Assembly (NCBI RefSeq): GCF_003576645.1
Contig: NC_044924.1
Coordinates: 19,258,912-19,322,911, forward strand
Length of the DNA: 64,000 bases
Source: Ipomoea triloba
Taxonomy: Eukaryota; Streptophyta; Magnoliopsida; Solanales; Convolvulaceae
Direction: 5' to 3'
Shown: in pieces, positions 43,430 through 56,412 of the stretch
How positions within the stretch are numbered: the first letter of the stretch is position 1
Layout: every line of letters begins with the position of its first letter
Position numbers and translations under genes: made by a program
Notes under the pieces: model-generated
Databases searched by the model: none
What the model was told of the DNA's origin: nothing
Seen by the model: the letters and a program-made list of their open reading frames with translations, nothing else

Positions 43430-44830
43430 GTTCACTCACCAGTCTGTGCTCCTGCAAAAGCTAATCCGTAGAGGACTTCTGTTCCGCAAAGAAGCAGCAG
43501 CTTCGAGGATATTGAGAATCCTCTATTTCTCAACGCTAACGAGAATCCTAATGCGATTCTCGTTAGTCCTCTCTCACAAGCAGTAACAAGTACCGATCAT
43601 GGAGTATTTCAATGCGTGTGGCTTTAGAAGTTAAAAATAAGTGGTGTCTAGTCGACAGATGTGTTGTCGCACCGGAGAGAACTCACGAACAGTATGCCGC
43701 ATGGAGGAGGTGCAACTTGATGATTTGTTCGGGGTTCTTCAAGTTCGTCCATTTATCCATAGCGTAGAGTGTGATGCATATGGATTAAGCCAAGGATATA
43801 TGGAATGATCTACACAGGTGATTTTCACAGCGTGATCCTCATCAGATCTCATTGATGCAAAATGAGATCTACAACCTGAAACAGAGAGAGCTCTCAGTCA
43901 ACGACTACTATACGAAGTGTCGTACTCTCTGGGAGGAGATGAATGCTCTCAGACCTCCTCCCATCTGTAAATGCCAGCCACGACGCTCCTGTGACCTTAT
44001 GGACGAGATCAGGAAGGATCAGTAAATTGATCATATAATCCGTTTCCTTCTAGGTCTCAACGAGGATTACAACTCCTTGAAATTTGGAGTTCTCATTCTA
44101 GATCTATTGCCGGAGATGGACAAAGTCTTCGTCATGGCCGAGAAGCTTGAAAGGCAGTTGAATATCACTAATCTGAACTTGAATGGATTTGAGCTTGGTC
44201 ACGCGAATGTTGTCCAAGCCTCTCAGAATAATGCAGAAGAATTGGTTGTTGTAGTTAACTTCCAGTATGGCAAGAGGAATCCGAATACAGGAGGTGGAAA
44301 TAGGAATGCTAAATGCACTTTCTGTGGAATGACTGGACATACAATTGAGAAGTGTTATAAGAAGCACGGGTACCTCTCGGGGTGGGTACTAGGGTACAAG
44401 TCCAGAGGCAAACAATCAGCTGCAGCTTCAACTACAAGTGGTGATTATGGTCTCAATTCTGAGCAGCTTCAAAAGCTCTTCTCCATTCTTCAAGGACAAA
44501 TGGGGCAAGCTCAGACTCCAACCACAACAGCAGTATCACTTAGTCCTAAATTCAACCTGACAGAGTCTCACAACGGAAGCAAGTATACTGAATTCAATCT
44601 TATTAATTCTCTTACTCTGTCTTTGTCAACATGGATACTTGATTCTGGTGCTACTGACCACATAATATGTTCTTATGATTTTTTTTTTATCAAAGTCAAG
44701 TTGTAAGAGGGATAATGGTTAATTTGCCTAATGGAGACAGTTTTGATGTGGCACACATTGGTAGAGTGAAATTTAGAGATGATCTGTGGCTGGAAGATGC
44801 TTTGCATATCCCATCCTTCAAGTTTAACAT
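43430..44830 (+). pseudogene. copia-3 gag and protease start
   Basis: A plus-strand Ty1/copia polyprotein broken by several frameshifts. Gag N-terminus NPLFLNANENPNAILVSPL (near 43525) is followed by the gag core (KNKWCLVDRCVVAPERTHEQ, NEIYNLKQRELSVNDYYTKC, EEMNALRPPPICKC). A long open part (44077-44706) carries knuckle CTFCGMTGHTIEKC and protease motif WILDSGATDHI. A T-run at 44681 causes the next frameshift, after which VNLPNGDSFDVAHIG and LEDALHIPSFKFN are recognisable up to the LTR insertion at 44831. Confidence 0.85.
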
Positions 44831-45672
44831 TGAAATTCAGACTCATTGAGTCTAAGATCTAAAGCCCTTAGGTAACTTCCAATTACTGAAAGTAATTGCT
44901 AATTTCATTGAGAAGTGCCTAACGGGTTTTAGAGAGTGCAGCGGATAGTTCTACTGGCAATGCTAAATAAACTGACTAAACGTAAAGCAGTAAGGACTCA
45001 AGAAGTTTGATAACCCAGTTCGGAAACTCAATTCCTACGTCTAGGGGGCTTCACTCTGATTGCCCAACTCTTCATTGATCAACACTAAGAAATGTACCAT
45101 CCAATACAATTGCATCTCACGCGGTGACTCTAGAATTTCATCATAGCACCCTTCTAGAGTTTAACCTTGAAGAGTTGACAAGAGCACGATCTCCCGATCT
45201 TCTTGTATTGAGGCTCCCCCTCAACAGCAGCGCAACATGCATTCAGAGTGATGAACTTGCCCAATATTTCTTGTGATCGTATCTTGAATCAAAGGTAGGC
45301 TTTGTCAAGATTTCCCTTAAGCTCTCATGAGAATTGCTTGTTGTAGATAGTCTTCTGTAAAATCTCTCAAAAAATTTCTAAATAAGAGTTGGCTCTTATT
45401 TAACATCTCCAGAATCTTGAAGCGGTTGTAACTTTAGCAACTAACTCTGAACATCTTCTATGTTCTGGTACAGACACTTGTTTATAATATCTTCACTGTT
45501 GTCTTCAAAATCTTCACTGACTACTTACTGTACTAAGTATATGCTTTATTATGAAGAGTACATGACAGACTCACTATACCTTTGAACTATCCTCCGAACA
45601 ATTGAAACATTGACATGAAACTTAGTACAATTAGGGAGTTCTAAACTATTTGTTTTGATACTTTTATTAACA
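44831..45672 (-). mobile_element. LTR of a second SIRE-type copia, with a short internal stub
   Basis: 842 bp, TGAAATTCAG...TTATTAACA, inserted in copia-3 pol. Just beyond it, 45673-45685 read on the minus strand gives the purine tract AAAGGGGGAGAT, so this is a 3' LTR of a minus-strand element. About 200 bp of internal sequence (45673-45880) remain. It shares CAGTTCGGA..TTCCTACGTCT with the LTR at 38017. Confidence 0.72.
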
Positions 45673-45880
45673 ATCTCCCCCTTTGTATCAAGTTTCTTGG
45701 CAATTTTCAATACAACCTTCTAATATAACAGAGATAGTTCAAATGAGAATATTAACCAATTTAACCAAAGTTTGAGTCCAAAACATAATGATGATCATTT
45801 CATCAACAAAACTAATAACTTGACAAACTAAGACCCTATTACAAAAAGTGATGTTTAACACACGTTGGATAAAGATGATA

Positions 45881-46242
45881 TCTTTAATTTTCCAGCACTT
45901 GGGGTCTTCGGAGGAGTCCTGGGAGGACGATTGGTTTTGCTAAGCTAGATGGGGGATTATATTTGATTGATAGGCCAACATAACACAATACTTCTAAACG
46001 GTTTGCTAAGTCCGCCGTTGCCATTGCGGAAAACCATGTATTCCACGAATGGATGAAGCACATTGACATCGACTGCCACATAGTCCGGGAAAAATTGGTT
46101 CAAGGCTTGATCAAGCTGCTGCCAGTATCATCAGCAAATCAAGTGGCTGATGGTTTTACTAAGCCTCTCTCTGTTTCTCCGTTTCAAAGCTTTGTTTCTA
46201 TGTTGGGTATTCGTGATCTAAATGCTCCAGCTTACGGAGGGT
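45881..46242 (+). pseudogene. copia-3 RNase H C-terminus
   Basis: The plus-strand reading has the conserved end of copia RNase H: VFHEWMKHIDIDCHIVREKL, LLPVSSANQVADGFTKPLS. It is followed within 90 bp by the 3' LTR start. Integrase and RT are missing between 44830 and 45881. Confidence 0.82.
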
Positions 46243-46460
46243 ATTTGGGAATAGACACACTTTGGCTGATAAAGAAGATAAGTCTTAAAGGACTTTTCTG
46301 TCTTTTCACATTATGGTTTGTTATAACCGTTGTATTTTGCTTTCTTCCTCAAATATATTCATGGAGTCTCTCCCAGTGTAAAGCTAATGAAACCGTTCTC
46401 CACTTTTACCTAATATCCTTCTCTCCTCACCTCTCATCTCTGACTTCGACACAACCTCAT
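46243..46460 (+). repeat. copia-3 3' LTR (left part at least)
   Basis: TTTGGGAATAGACACACTTTG matches the 5' fragment at 37286. CTTCCTCAAATATATTCATG and a T/C-rich transcription-start-like segment follow. The right end is not defined. Confidence 0.65.
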
Positions 46461-47433
46461 TCTAAAAAGCTACTTTAACCCAATTCATAATCTAAAGTAG
46501 ACTCACATATATTTGTACTACAAAATAACCACTTAAATATAATTTTTAAGCTAAAAATTCCAACGCGTATTTTATCTATTCTTAATATTTTCTTCAAAAT
46601 TTTCCTAGCTATATAAAGACCCAAATTGGTAGTTCGTGGAGCTCCATCTCTCAAGACTTAAGGTATGGTAATTGCTTTAACTCCTTAGCACTCTACATTA
46701 TTTATTTATTTTAATTAATTTATTTAGTACGTTAACTTTTTACTAGAGAAATTTAGAACGAAAAACTTTAAGAGTGCTAAAAAGTATTTCCTTTTAGATT
46801 TTTAGTCATTCATTTTTACATTTAAAATGTTCTTAAAGGTAAGTAGGGTGAATGTTGGTGAAATTTTTACAATGTAATGATACCTTTAGTATTTTGATAT
46901 AAATTTATTTTTTAATTAAAAACTAAAAATGAAAAAAAATCCAAAAAAAAAAAAAATCAAAAGTGTAAATGAATTCATACTTTGACTTACAAGGAGTCCA
47001 TCTCAAATTTAAAGTGTCAATATTCATGACAAAGATTAAACACTTATCCTACCATTTAAAGTAAGTATGAAGTCGCCTGTATGAGCAGCTCAACTGGTCA
47101 CAAGGCTAAGTTTGGGAGCAAAGTAAGTCTTTAAGTTATCTTCACATCCACTAGACCAATGATATGCGACTCTTGTACCCCATTATTGCATAAAGATAAG
47201 CTTGACGATGGAATAATATTTTCCATGAAACTTATTTCCTATGTTTTTCTTGTTTCACCTAAGTAATTAAACTAGGGCATTTGAAGAGTAAGCATCTTGC
47301 ACTTTAGTCTCATTCTAAAAGCTAAGATGTCCAAAGGAGTGTTCACCCAAATTTGCGACTGTTAGTGACTAACACACTATTTAAGGCAATTCCAATGGAA
47401 TTTTTGTCAATAAACAAATTTCAAATTGAATTT
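46461..47433. other. AT-rich intergenic sequence, no gene seen
   Basis: Contains A-runs (46928-46960) and scattered short words. No ORF, terminal repeat or RNA gene is recognised. Confidence 0.5.
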
Positions 47434-48373
47434 TGTTAGTTCCGGTAAGGGTAATGGTACAAGTCAAGATGGGGTGAATAGACTTGTATGAATTCAAAAA
47501 ATTTTACGATTCGTTAAACCACCCGAGAGGTTAACGTACGTCTCGGGAGTTTGCACATGGGAAATTTGTTAACCCTTTTTAAGTTTGTTTGCACGTAATT
47601 TTGTTCTTGTAAAATTTTAGGTTTGGTTGTGGATTATGCAGTATAAAGTAGTAAGATAAGTAAAAAGAGAGATAAAGAGATATTTTTATAGTGGTTCGGC
47701 TATAACCAGTCTACTCCACTCTTTTCCTTAAACTCCGATGGAGGATTGCACCATCTCCAGTAAAAATTCAGACATCTACGCTTTAAACACAGAGCCAGCC
47801 GTGAAATCCACCAGGTTTTTCAACTTCACAATGAGTTTATTCCGCCATTTTCTACTACTATCAAGTAGAGAATATAAGTTGGAAGAAAATAAATTCTTCT
47901 TTCTCCAACGAAGAGAACTTCGCTTGTTGATCTTGATCTTCACTTGTAAGCAACTCAAGTCTCTTGAATCTAGATATGAACTTTGTAGCTTGTGTTTCTT
48001 TCTCAATCACTGGTCGCTAGATGTGAAAATACTCAAAATTTGAACACTTAGAAATTTTTTTAAGAATGACCAACACCTTCAGTTTTAGAAGAGGGTATTT
48101 ATAGGCGAATGAAAAAGGTCCGTTGGAAAGAAAACCAAATTCAAACGACTATGGATCAGCGTGTAGAGACCGGCGGGTAATCCGAAGGGTAGGTAGCTTG
48201 TCAAATTTTCCAATTGTTGAGGACTTCTTTTGCGCTGATCATATCTTTTTGTTCTGCACAAATTGTATAGGCTTTTAAGGAAAAATCTTCCTTGGGATAT
48301 GTTCTTAGGACTTTTTAGTCCTAGGATACATTCGCTTGGTTTTAAGGTTTCAGACTGTAGACTTAGAGAATGT
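47434..48373. repeat. LTR fragment related to the copia-1 LTR
   Basis: Starts TGTTAGTTCCGG and carries, in the same order as 7848-9613, GGGTGAATAGACTTGTATG, GTGGTTCGGC and a GGAGGATTGCACC segment. It is cut at 48374 by a CACTA terminus. The short ORFs inside are chance readings. Confidence 0.65.
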
Positions 48374-49105
48374 CACTACTACAAAAATACCATTTTACGT
48401 CAGTTATTTTGGACATACGACGTCAGTTTTTTTTTCCAACGTAGTTCTATCAGACGTTATAAATAAATTATACTACGTCGGTTTTTTAAAACCGACTTCG
48501 CATATTATTTTTAATTTTTAAAATAAGCACATACGACGTCAGTTTTGAAAAAAAAAAAGATATGGTGTCGGTTTTTCCAAAAAAATCGACGCTGTATCTC
48601 TATTTTCTAAAAAAATATAGATACAAAAACTAACATCGTATCAATTTTAAATTAAAAAAAATAAAAAGAAGCGATAACCACGATAAGGGAGGAGCAACAA
48701 TTGAAGAAAACAAAGAAGATTTTGTATCTAATAATAATAATAATAATAATAACAACAACAACTACCTGATAATAATAATAATAATAATAATAATAATAGT
48801 AATAATAATAATAACAATAATAATAATAATAAAACAAATTAAAAAAAACCAGTCGTCTGTTGCACGTTCGCCCTCGCAGAGGAGCAGTAGCTACTGTTGG
48901 AGGGAGCTGTTTTGTCGCCGATCTACTCAAATCGTTCGTCGTCGGAGAGGAGCAGTTGAAGAAGACATGGAGATCCGTTATTCGTTGGAGAGGAGCAGTT
49001 GAAGAAGACTCGGAGATCCGTTCGTCACCGATCTACTCAAACCAGGTTCGCTGCTTCAGGTTCGTCGATGGAGGGAGCTTAGTTCGTCGCTGCTTCAAGT
49101 TCTAA
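48374..49105 (+). mobile_element. truncated CACTA (EnSpm) element, left end
   Basis: Begins CACTACTACAAAAATACC, a typical CACTA terminal repeat. Subterminal copies of TACGACGTCAGTTTT and TACGTCGGTTTT follow on both strands up to 48640. 48728-48836 is an imperfect (TAA)n microsatellite. 48860-49105 has repeated GAGGAGCAGTTGAAGAAGAC blocks. No right terminus or transposase is present. Confidence 0.72.
48728..48836. repeat. imperfect (TAA)n microsatellite
   Basis: About 35 units of AAT/TAA broken by ACAACAACAACTACCTG. Confidence 0.95.
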
Positions 49106-49146
49106 TAAGACTCCGAGATACCCTTATTTCAGGCACATTTTAGGGT

Positions 49147-50426
49147 GTTTTATCGCGTCTATAGCATCCTTATTTGGTAAATTATGTGCGTAAATGCTTG
49201 GAAATCACTAACTGATGCACGAAAGCCATTTTTAGCTTAAAAGAAGTAAAACAGGAGCCCCGGGAGCAAATAGGACCAAAAGATGAGCTTAAAGAGCGAA
49301 CCAGGCAAGAGCGGAGCCCCGGAGGACCAATCTGGAAGGCCACACGTGTGTGAGCAAGCTTGAAAACTTTCCAGAAGCTTCCCACGCACGCTCACACGCG
49401 TGTGAGAGGCGTGGAGACGGTGATGCGCGAATTTCAGCTAGGGTTGTCATTTCAGAGACTATTTAAACCCCTTTGATGAATTTTCAGGGGAGGATTCCAG
49501 AATTTTAGTTTTCCCTTTTCTTAGTTTTTCCTTTGGAGAACTTTCTCCATTTTTCTTAGTTTTTAGATTAGAACAATCTCCATTGTAGAAGACAACAAGC
49601 TTGGATTGAAGATCTTCTTCTCTCTAGGTGATCTCTATTTCATTTCTATAATTTTAGCTATCTTGTTCTTGGATTAAATTAGTTTTTGCTTGCATTTCAT
49701 ATCATGAGTAACTAATTTAGTCTAGGGGTTTGGATTGTGTGATTGAATATTGTTTGTGTGATGATCTTATCTCTATATCTTGGATCTATGAGTTTGTGTT
49801 GATGGATTATCTATTCTTGTCTTTTGATTGTTGTTTTGATGAGATCTTGTTTGGATTTGGCCAATCTAGATGAGAGATTGAGCTCTTGACTCTTTCATGT
49901 CTTTGATTAGAGTTAGGATTTGAAGCTTTACACAATCAAAGTTCCTATGGACTTCTTAAGAATAGTAGGATAGTGTGTAGCTTAAGTGTTTGATAAAATT
50001 CCTCTTAGAACTTTGGATGCTTGAAGGCATTCCAAAGTTAAAGAAGCCTTAGTACACAAGGTGGAAAAGGACTAAGACAACACACTCTTGAATAAACAAT
50101 ATCCTAGCAATCCTAATCCTTGACCTTAGACACTCCACTATACAATATTCATGAACACTATCCAATCCCTACCCCTTTTACTTATTCACAAAATTACTTT
50201 TATTTTACTTCTCTCTTGCACTCAAACCAACCAATGAACTACTCTCACTCACAAATCACCATTTACCACACTCGAGTCTTATGCATGATACAATCAAGTA
50301 AACTCTCGAATGTTTGATACACCACCACGTCCTTCCTTCGAGACCGACACTCGAGGAGTCACAGACTTTCCGTTTTATCATACAAATATCTTTTGACATT
50401 TCACCTTATGCACGCAAGTTTTGTCA
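49147..50426 (+). repeat. Athila-type 5' LTR (left limit approximate)
   Basis: Ends ...CAAGTTTTGTCA at 50426, directly before the primer site. It contains palindromic CACACGTGTGTG (49302) and CACACGCGTGTG (49392) motifs, TTTAAACCCCTTTGATG near the probable transcript start, and a T-rich 5' leader. The left limit is placed at a TGTT near 49147 and could be off by tens of bases. No second LTR is in the window. Confidence 0.65.
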
Positions 50427-50429
50427 AAA

Positions 50430-50447
50430 TGGAGCCGTTATTGGGGA
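50430..50447 (+). promoter_or_regulatory. Athila primer-binding site, mutated tRNA-Asp type
   Basis: TGGAGCCGTTATTGGGGA, three bases after the LTR. It matches the Athila/LARD site TGGCGCCGTTGCCGGGGA at 15 of 18 positions. Confidence 0.72.
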
Positions 50448-50767
50448 GGGCAATAGGTTGTCATATGTTTTTTTTGTTTACTTTGATTGCATGAATGCTA
50501 GATTTGAGAAATGTTAATCCATTCCACTTAATTTTGTTTTATTTTTACTTGTTTTTGTTACTAACCCAATTGACTACTTCTAGTCAATTGTGGAAATTTT
50601 CGTTTTATTGATAATTTTATTAGGTGAATGCACACGAGAGCAAAAAGAAACCAAGGTTTACTACCCTACATTCCTGAAATTAATAGAGCAACTAGAAGGA
50701 AAAATACACAAGGATCACTAATGTCTTCATCAAGCGCAACAAGAAATCCACAAGGAAGAGGCGCAAC

Positions 50768-51129
50768 AGTACCAAATCCACCCCCAGTTCCAATTAACCC
50801 ACAAGTATCGATTAACCATGAAGAACCAATCATTGAAGAACCACAAGCTAACAGAGAAAACAACCAAGAGAACATTCGTGAAGAGGAATATTATGGAAAT
50901 CCTCAAGAACCACAAAGATCAATTGCAGATTACATGACTCCGGATTTTAGTACCAAATCCACCCCCAGTTCCAATTAACCCACAAGTATCGATTAACCAT
51001 GAAGAACCAATCATTGAAGAACCACAAGCTAACAGAGAAAACAACCAAGAGAACATTCGTGAAGAGGAATATTATGGAAATCCTCAAGAACCACAAAGAT
51101 CAATTGCAGATTACATGACTCCGGATTTT
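50768..51129 (+). repeat. 181-bp tandem duplication in Athila gag
   Basis: AGTACCAAATCCACCCCCAG starts at 50768 and 50949. The first unit is spliced into the start of the second at GACTCCGGATTTT, creating a chimeric frame end. The same start word opens the 2-kb copy at 52991. Confidence 0.9.
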
Positions 51130-54100
51130 AACATGCACAACTCAATCTATGTACCTCCAATGGAGAACGTCAACTTTCACGTGCATCCAACTATTCTCAC
51201 ATTGGTTCAAAATAGTCAATATTTGGGATTACCATCTGAAGATCCCAACGCACACATCACAAGGTTTATACGAGCATGTGGGATGTACAGACAAGAAGGC
51301 GTTAGCGAGGAAATAGTTTGACTCAAATTATTCCCATTTTCAGTTATAGGAGAGGCAGCACGATGGTTGGAAAGCCAAGACGACAATCATTTCAGAACGT
51401 GGCAACAGTTGCATCGTGAATTCATGAACGAGTTCTTTCCCATTACAAAAACTATGAGGATTAGAAGGTTGATACAAGAATTCAAACAGGGAAGACTTGA
51501 AAGTTTGGGAGAGGCTTGAGAAGATTTAAAGTTCTTAAAAAGCAATGCCCACAAGATCTGATGCACCCATGGGACATGATTAGCTCATTCTATGGACGGT
51601 TGACGGATGAAGGAAAGATGTCGCTTGACTCATCCTCCAGCGGTGCCTTTGTCTCCCTAGCTTTGCAAGAGGCTGAGGAACTAATCGAGAGAATATCTAA
51701 AAACACATCCTGTTGGTATGAACGAAGAGGAGATCATGGAGGAATTTATGAAGTTGACAATCGAGTGGCAAGCGAGGCCAAAATCGAAGCAATGAATCAC
51801 GAAATCAAAAAGCTACAGGCTATGGTAGAAAAAATGGAAGGAAAGCCCAAGCCTTGCATAGCATTGGCACTTTATTGTAATATCTGTGGAGGACCTCATG
51901 ACACCAATATTTGCACTTCTACGTCTGCATCTGAACAAGTTGAGGCGGTATATTATCAAAGGAACTCCAACTTCAATGCTTATGGACAAAACTAAAGATC
52001 AAACAACAATTGGAAACAGGGAGAGGGTTGGAACAATAGCCACAATGATGGATATCAAGCGCAAAGACAATACAACTATGGACACAAGCCTGCATATGGA
52101 CAAAATGACAAGAACAGACTGATGTACAATCAAAACCAAGGAAATGGAAATCAAATGACCTAGTTCAGGCCACAATACGACTCTCAACTTGATTTTACTC
52201 AACAAAGGAGCGATGACATCCGTGAAGTAGATGAAAGAATTACAAGGACGATCATGGAACTGAAAAATGATCGGGCAAATCTGAAACAAGAGATTACTCA
52301 AGAGATTAGACAAGAAATTTCTAGTCTTCGACAAGAGTCTAAGGCCACGCTTAAGACAATTGAGAATCAAATCTCTCAAATGTTTAAGATGATGTTAGAT
52401 CGCCACTACGGACAACTCCCGAGTAATACTGAAAATAATCCGAAAGAGAGAGTCAACGCCATTGATGCCTCAGAAGAAACTCATGTAAAGTGTGATCCAA
52501 TGGATGCTATCTGTGGAACATGCCAATGTAAGGTAGATGACCAAAGAAACAAGACTACCTCTTGTAGTCCAAATCTTGAATTGAAGAATGCGAACAGCTC
52601 GTGCACCATATCAATGAAAGAACACAAGGAGAAAACCACTTCGGAAGAATGCCCGAAAGAAACGGAGCTACCACGAGACAACATCAAAAGTTCAAAAGAG
52701 AAAGAAACAGCTCGAGAAGGTACAATTAAAGCTTTTATTCGAAAATTTTTCAATAGCAAAGAATGCCGTGAGTTGTTTGAGAATGACATTTGTGATAATT
52801 TTACCTGTTTAAGCCAAGAATCTTCGGCTTGCTTAACTGAGGGAAACCCCAGAAAGAAGGGTGACCCTGGAGCTTTATTGATTCCTTGTTCTATACAGAA
52901 CATGGAACCTAGGAATGCTCTTGCTGATCTTGGTGCTTCTACTAATGTCATGTCTTCAAATCTTTTTGAAAAACTGAACTTACCACGTTNAGTACCAAAT
53001 CCACCCCCAGTTCCAATTAACCCACAAGTATCGATTAACCATGAAGAACCAATCATTGAAGAACCACAAGCTAACAGAGAAAACAACCAAGAGAACATTC
53101 GTGAAGAGGAATATTATGGAAATCCTCAAGAACCACAAAGATCAATTGCAGATTACATGACTCCGGATTTTAACATGCACAACTCAATCTATGTACCTCC
53201 AATGGAGAACGTCAACTTTCACGTGCATCCAACTATTCTCACATTGGTTCAAAATAGTCAATATTTGGGATTACCATCTGAAGATCCCAACGCACACATC
53301 ACAAGGTTTATACGAGCATGTGGGATGTACAGACAAGAAGGCGTTAGCGAGGAAATAGTTTGACTCAAATTATTCCCATTTTCAGTTATAGGAGAGGCAG
53401 CACGATGGTTGGAAAGCCAAGACGACAATCATTTCAGAACGTGGCAACAGTTGCATCGTGAATTCATGAACGAGTTCTTTCCCATTACAAAAACTATGAG
53501 GATTAGAAGGTTGATACAAGAATTCAAACAGGGAAGACTTGAAAGTTTGGGAGAGGCTTGAGAAGATTTAAAGTTCTTAAAAAGCAATGCCCACAAGATC
53601 TGATGCACCCATGGGACATGATTAGCTCATTCTATGGACGGTTGACGGATGAAGGAAAGATGTCGCTTGACTCATCCTCCAGCGGTGCCTTTGTCTCCCT
53701 AGCTTTGCAAGAGGCTGAGGAACTAATCGAGAGAATATCTAAAAACACATCCTGTTGGTATGAACGAAGAGGAGATCATGGAGGAATTTATGAAGTTGAC
53801 AATCGAGTGGCAAGCGAGGCCAAAATCGAAGCAATGAATCACGAAATCAAAAAGCTACAGGCTATGGTAGAAAAAATGGAAGGAAAGCCCAAGCCTTGCA
53901 TAGCATTGGCACTTTATTGTAATATCTGTGGAGGACCTCATGACACCAATATTTGCACTTCTACGTCTGCATCTGAACAAGTTGAGGCGGTATATTATCA
54001 AAGGAACTCCAACTTCAATGCTTATGGACAAAACTAAAGATCAAACAACAATTGGAAACAGGGAGAGGGTTGGAACAATAGCCACAATGATGGATATCAA

Positions 54101-55031
54101 GCGCAAAGACAATACAACTATGGACACAAGCCTGCATATGGACAAAATGACAAGAACAGACTGATGTACAATCAAAACCAAGGAAATGGAAATCAAATGA
54201 CCTAGTTCAGGCCACAATACGACTCTCAACTTGATTTTACTCAACAAAGGAGCGATGACATCCGTGAAGTAGATGAAAGAATTACAAGGACGATCATGGA
54301 ACTGAAAAATGATCGGGCAAATCTGAAACAAGAGATTACTCAAGAGATTAGACAAGAAATTTCTAGTCTTCGACAAGAGTCTAAGGCCACGCTTAAGACA
54401 ATTGAGAATCAAATCTCTCAAATGTTTAAGATGATGTTAGATCGCCACTACGGACAACTCCCGAGTAATACTGAAAATAATCCGAAAGAGAGAGTCAACG
54501 CCATTGATGCCTCAGAAGAAACTCATGTAAAGTGTGATCCAATGGATGCTATCTGTGGAACATGCCAATGTAAGGTAGATGACCAAAGAAACAAGACTAC
54601 CTCTTGTAGTCCAAATCTTGAATTGAAGAATGCGAACAGCTCGTGCACCATATCAATGAAAGAACACAAGGAGAAAACCACTTCGGAAGAATGCCCGAAA
54701 GAAACGGAGCTACCACGAGACAACATCAAAAGTTCAAAAGAGAAAGAAACAGCTCGAGAAGGTACAATTAAAGCTTTTATTCGAAAATTTTTCAATAGCA
54801 AAGAATGCCGTGAGTTGTTTGAGAATGACATTTGTGATAATTTTACCTGTTTAAGCCAAGAATCTTCGGCTTGCTTAACTGAGGGAAACCCCAGAAAGAA
54901 GGGTGACCCTGGAGCTTTATTGATTCCTTGTTCTATACAGAACATGGAACCTAGGAATGCTCTTGCTGATCTTGGTGCTTCTACTAATGTCATGTCTTCA
55001 AATCTTTTTGAAAAACTGAACTTACCACGTT
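50949..55031 (+). repeat. 2,042-bp direct duplication joined by one n
   Basis: 50949-52989 and 52991-55031 appear identical, including all stop codons. Position 52990 is n. The first copy breaks off in the protease (CTTACCACGTT) and the second starts again in gag. Confidence 0.95.
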
Positions 55032-55171
55032 TGAAACCGACAAGGCTGACTCTACGTTTAGCTGACGGAACCACACGGTATCCTGAAGGCTTAGCGGAAG
55101 ATGTTCTAGTAAGAATAAGAAAGTTTCTTGTGCCTGTCGATTTTATTGTTTGTAAGATGGGTGATGATGAT

Positions 55172-56412
55172 TGAAGTGTGTAGTTTTAGTGGTGGTGGAA
55201 TGATGGAATACGGAGGGTAAAACGGAGAAAAAGTTCCCCGAGTGTCTTGTCTCTCAAGGATGGCAAATTGGAACGAATGAGTGTCGACATTTAAGGAGTT
55301 AAGAGGTAAGAGTTGCAAGGATTACTATGAGTCATGTTGATAATAAATTGGGGGTTGTAAGGACAAGATTAAACTAAACAAATTGAAAGGAAATGAAGGG
55401 GGAGCATGCCACAGCTAAACAAATCGATTGATCATCCTATGGGGATTTGAAAACAAGTTTTGAGATTGAATTAGGGAGTCACGGTATTTATACTGAGTGG
55501 CGTCACACTCAGACTCTCAATCCTCATTCGGTTGAGGCATTTTATCAAACACCTTGCCTACCACTCCTCCCGGACCTTGTCCTTTCGGACTAAGGGCAGG
55601 GATGTAGATGAGTTCGACTCATGAGAGGCCGCTATCGCGCACACTCTCACTTTCACCTAGTTCACTCACTATTCCGGCCGAAATAGGAGCAAAGCAAGAA
55701 GGACATCACCCACATAAGATTACGATCCTACTCCAACAATCTTCCTAATCATAAGGCAAAATTCAAGCATCAATCAAATGTCTAACATGGGCACACACAC
55801 CCCTACACTATTCTACTCAAGCATTATGAAAAACAAAGATCAAAAGAAAAATAGACAAAACAAATGAAATCAACAAGGTCTAAAATAACAACTTGGAATT
55901 GAAATAGCAATGGAATTGAAACAAGATCATTGATAGAAATAGGAAAAACTAAATAGAATGCTTGAATGTAAATTGCAAATAAGAAAAACTAAATAGAATG
56001 CTTGAATGTAAATTGCAAAGGGAAATGAAAAATCTAACCTACTCCTACACTACTGGAAATGGAAAATATGATCTAAACCCTAGCTAATTGCTTAAAATTT
56101 CCGCAAAGGCCTCTTTATATAGGCTGATTCTGGGTCGCGTATGAGGTAGCGTACGGTCGTACGCGAGCTCGTACGCGACGGTATTTTGGTTATTAGTCCT
56201 TCCTTCATGCTTCATTTGCTTGTCAAGTCCTTATATTTGGCCATTATACCCTTGGGACCTGAAAAATCATCTAAATACACCAAAATAGAGCATTGCAATA
56301 AAGTTGCTCATTAGATCATGAAAACGATATAAATAATTCACAAAAGAGTGTCAAATGCAACTAATTAACCACAATATAGACCCTTAATTCTAGCTATATT
56401 TTGTGCTTATCA
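55172..56412 (-). repeat. LARD-2 3' LTR
   Basis: 1,241 bp, TGAAGTGTGTAG...GTGCTTATCA. A 40-bp block (GAAAAACTAAATAGAATGCT) is duplicated at 55943 and 55983 in this LTR only. It contains a CG-rich GTACG cluster (56137-56182). The minus-strand purine tract AAAGTGTGGAAAATT lies just inside. Confidence 0.88.

Larger units (their letters stand above)
50628..55171 (+). pseudogene. Athila gag-protease with internal 2-kb duplication
   Basis: Reading begins at Met 50628. The gag core (FHVHPTILTLVQNSQYLGLP, EAARWLESQDDNHFRTWQQL, EFMNEFFPITKTMRIR) is followed by the HX-short knuckle CNICGGPHDTNIC, a Gln/Asn-rich basic linker and a coiled coil (QEITQEIRQEISSLRQESK). The aspartic protease follows (PCSIQNMEPRNALADLGAST, LRLADGTTRYPEGLAEDVLV). 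Four stops (51319, 51518, 51993, 52160 area) break the first copy and the same four recur 2,042 bp later. The first pass ends at an undetermined base and the second reaches the protease before LARD-2 interrupts at 55172. Family role: particle protein and its processing enzyme. Confidence 0.85.

Noticed and set aside
48652..48930. 92-residue Tyr-rich ORF
   Set aside because: It is a translation of a (TAA)n microsatellite.
51999..52379. Minus-strand ORF of 126 residues repeated at 54041-54421
   Set aside because: It is the complement of the Athila gag linker, duplicated with the 2-kb repeat.
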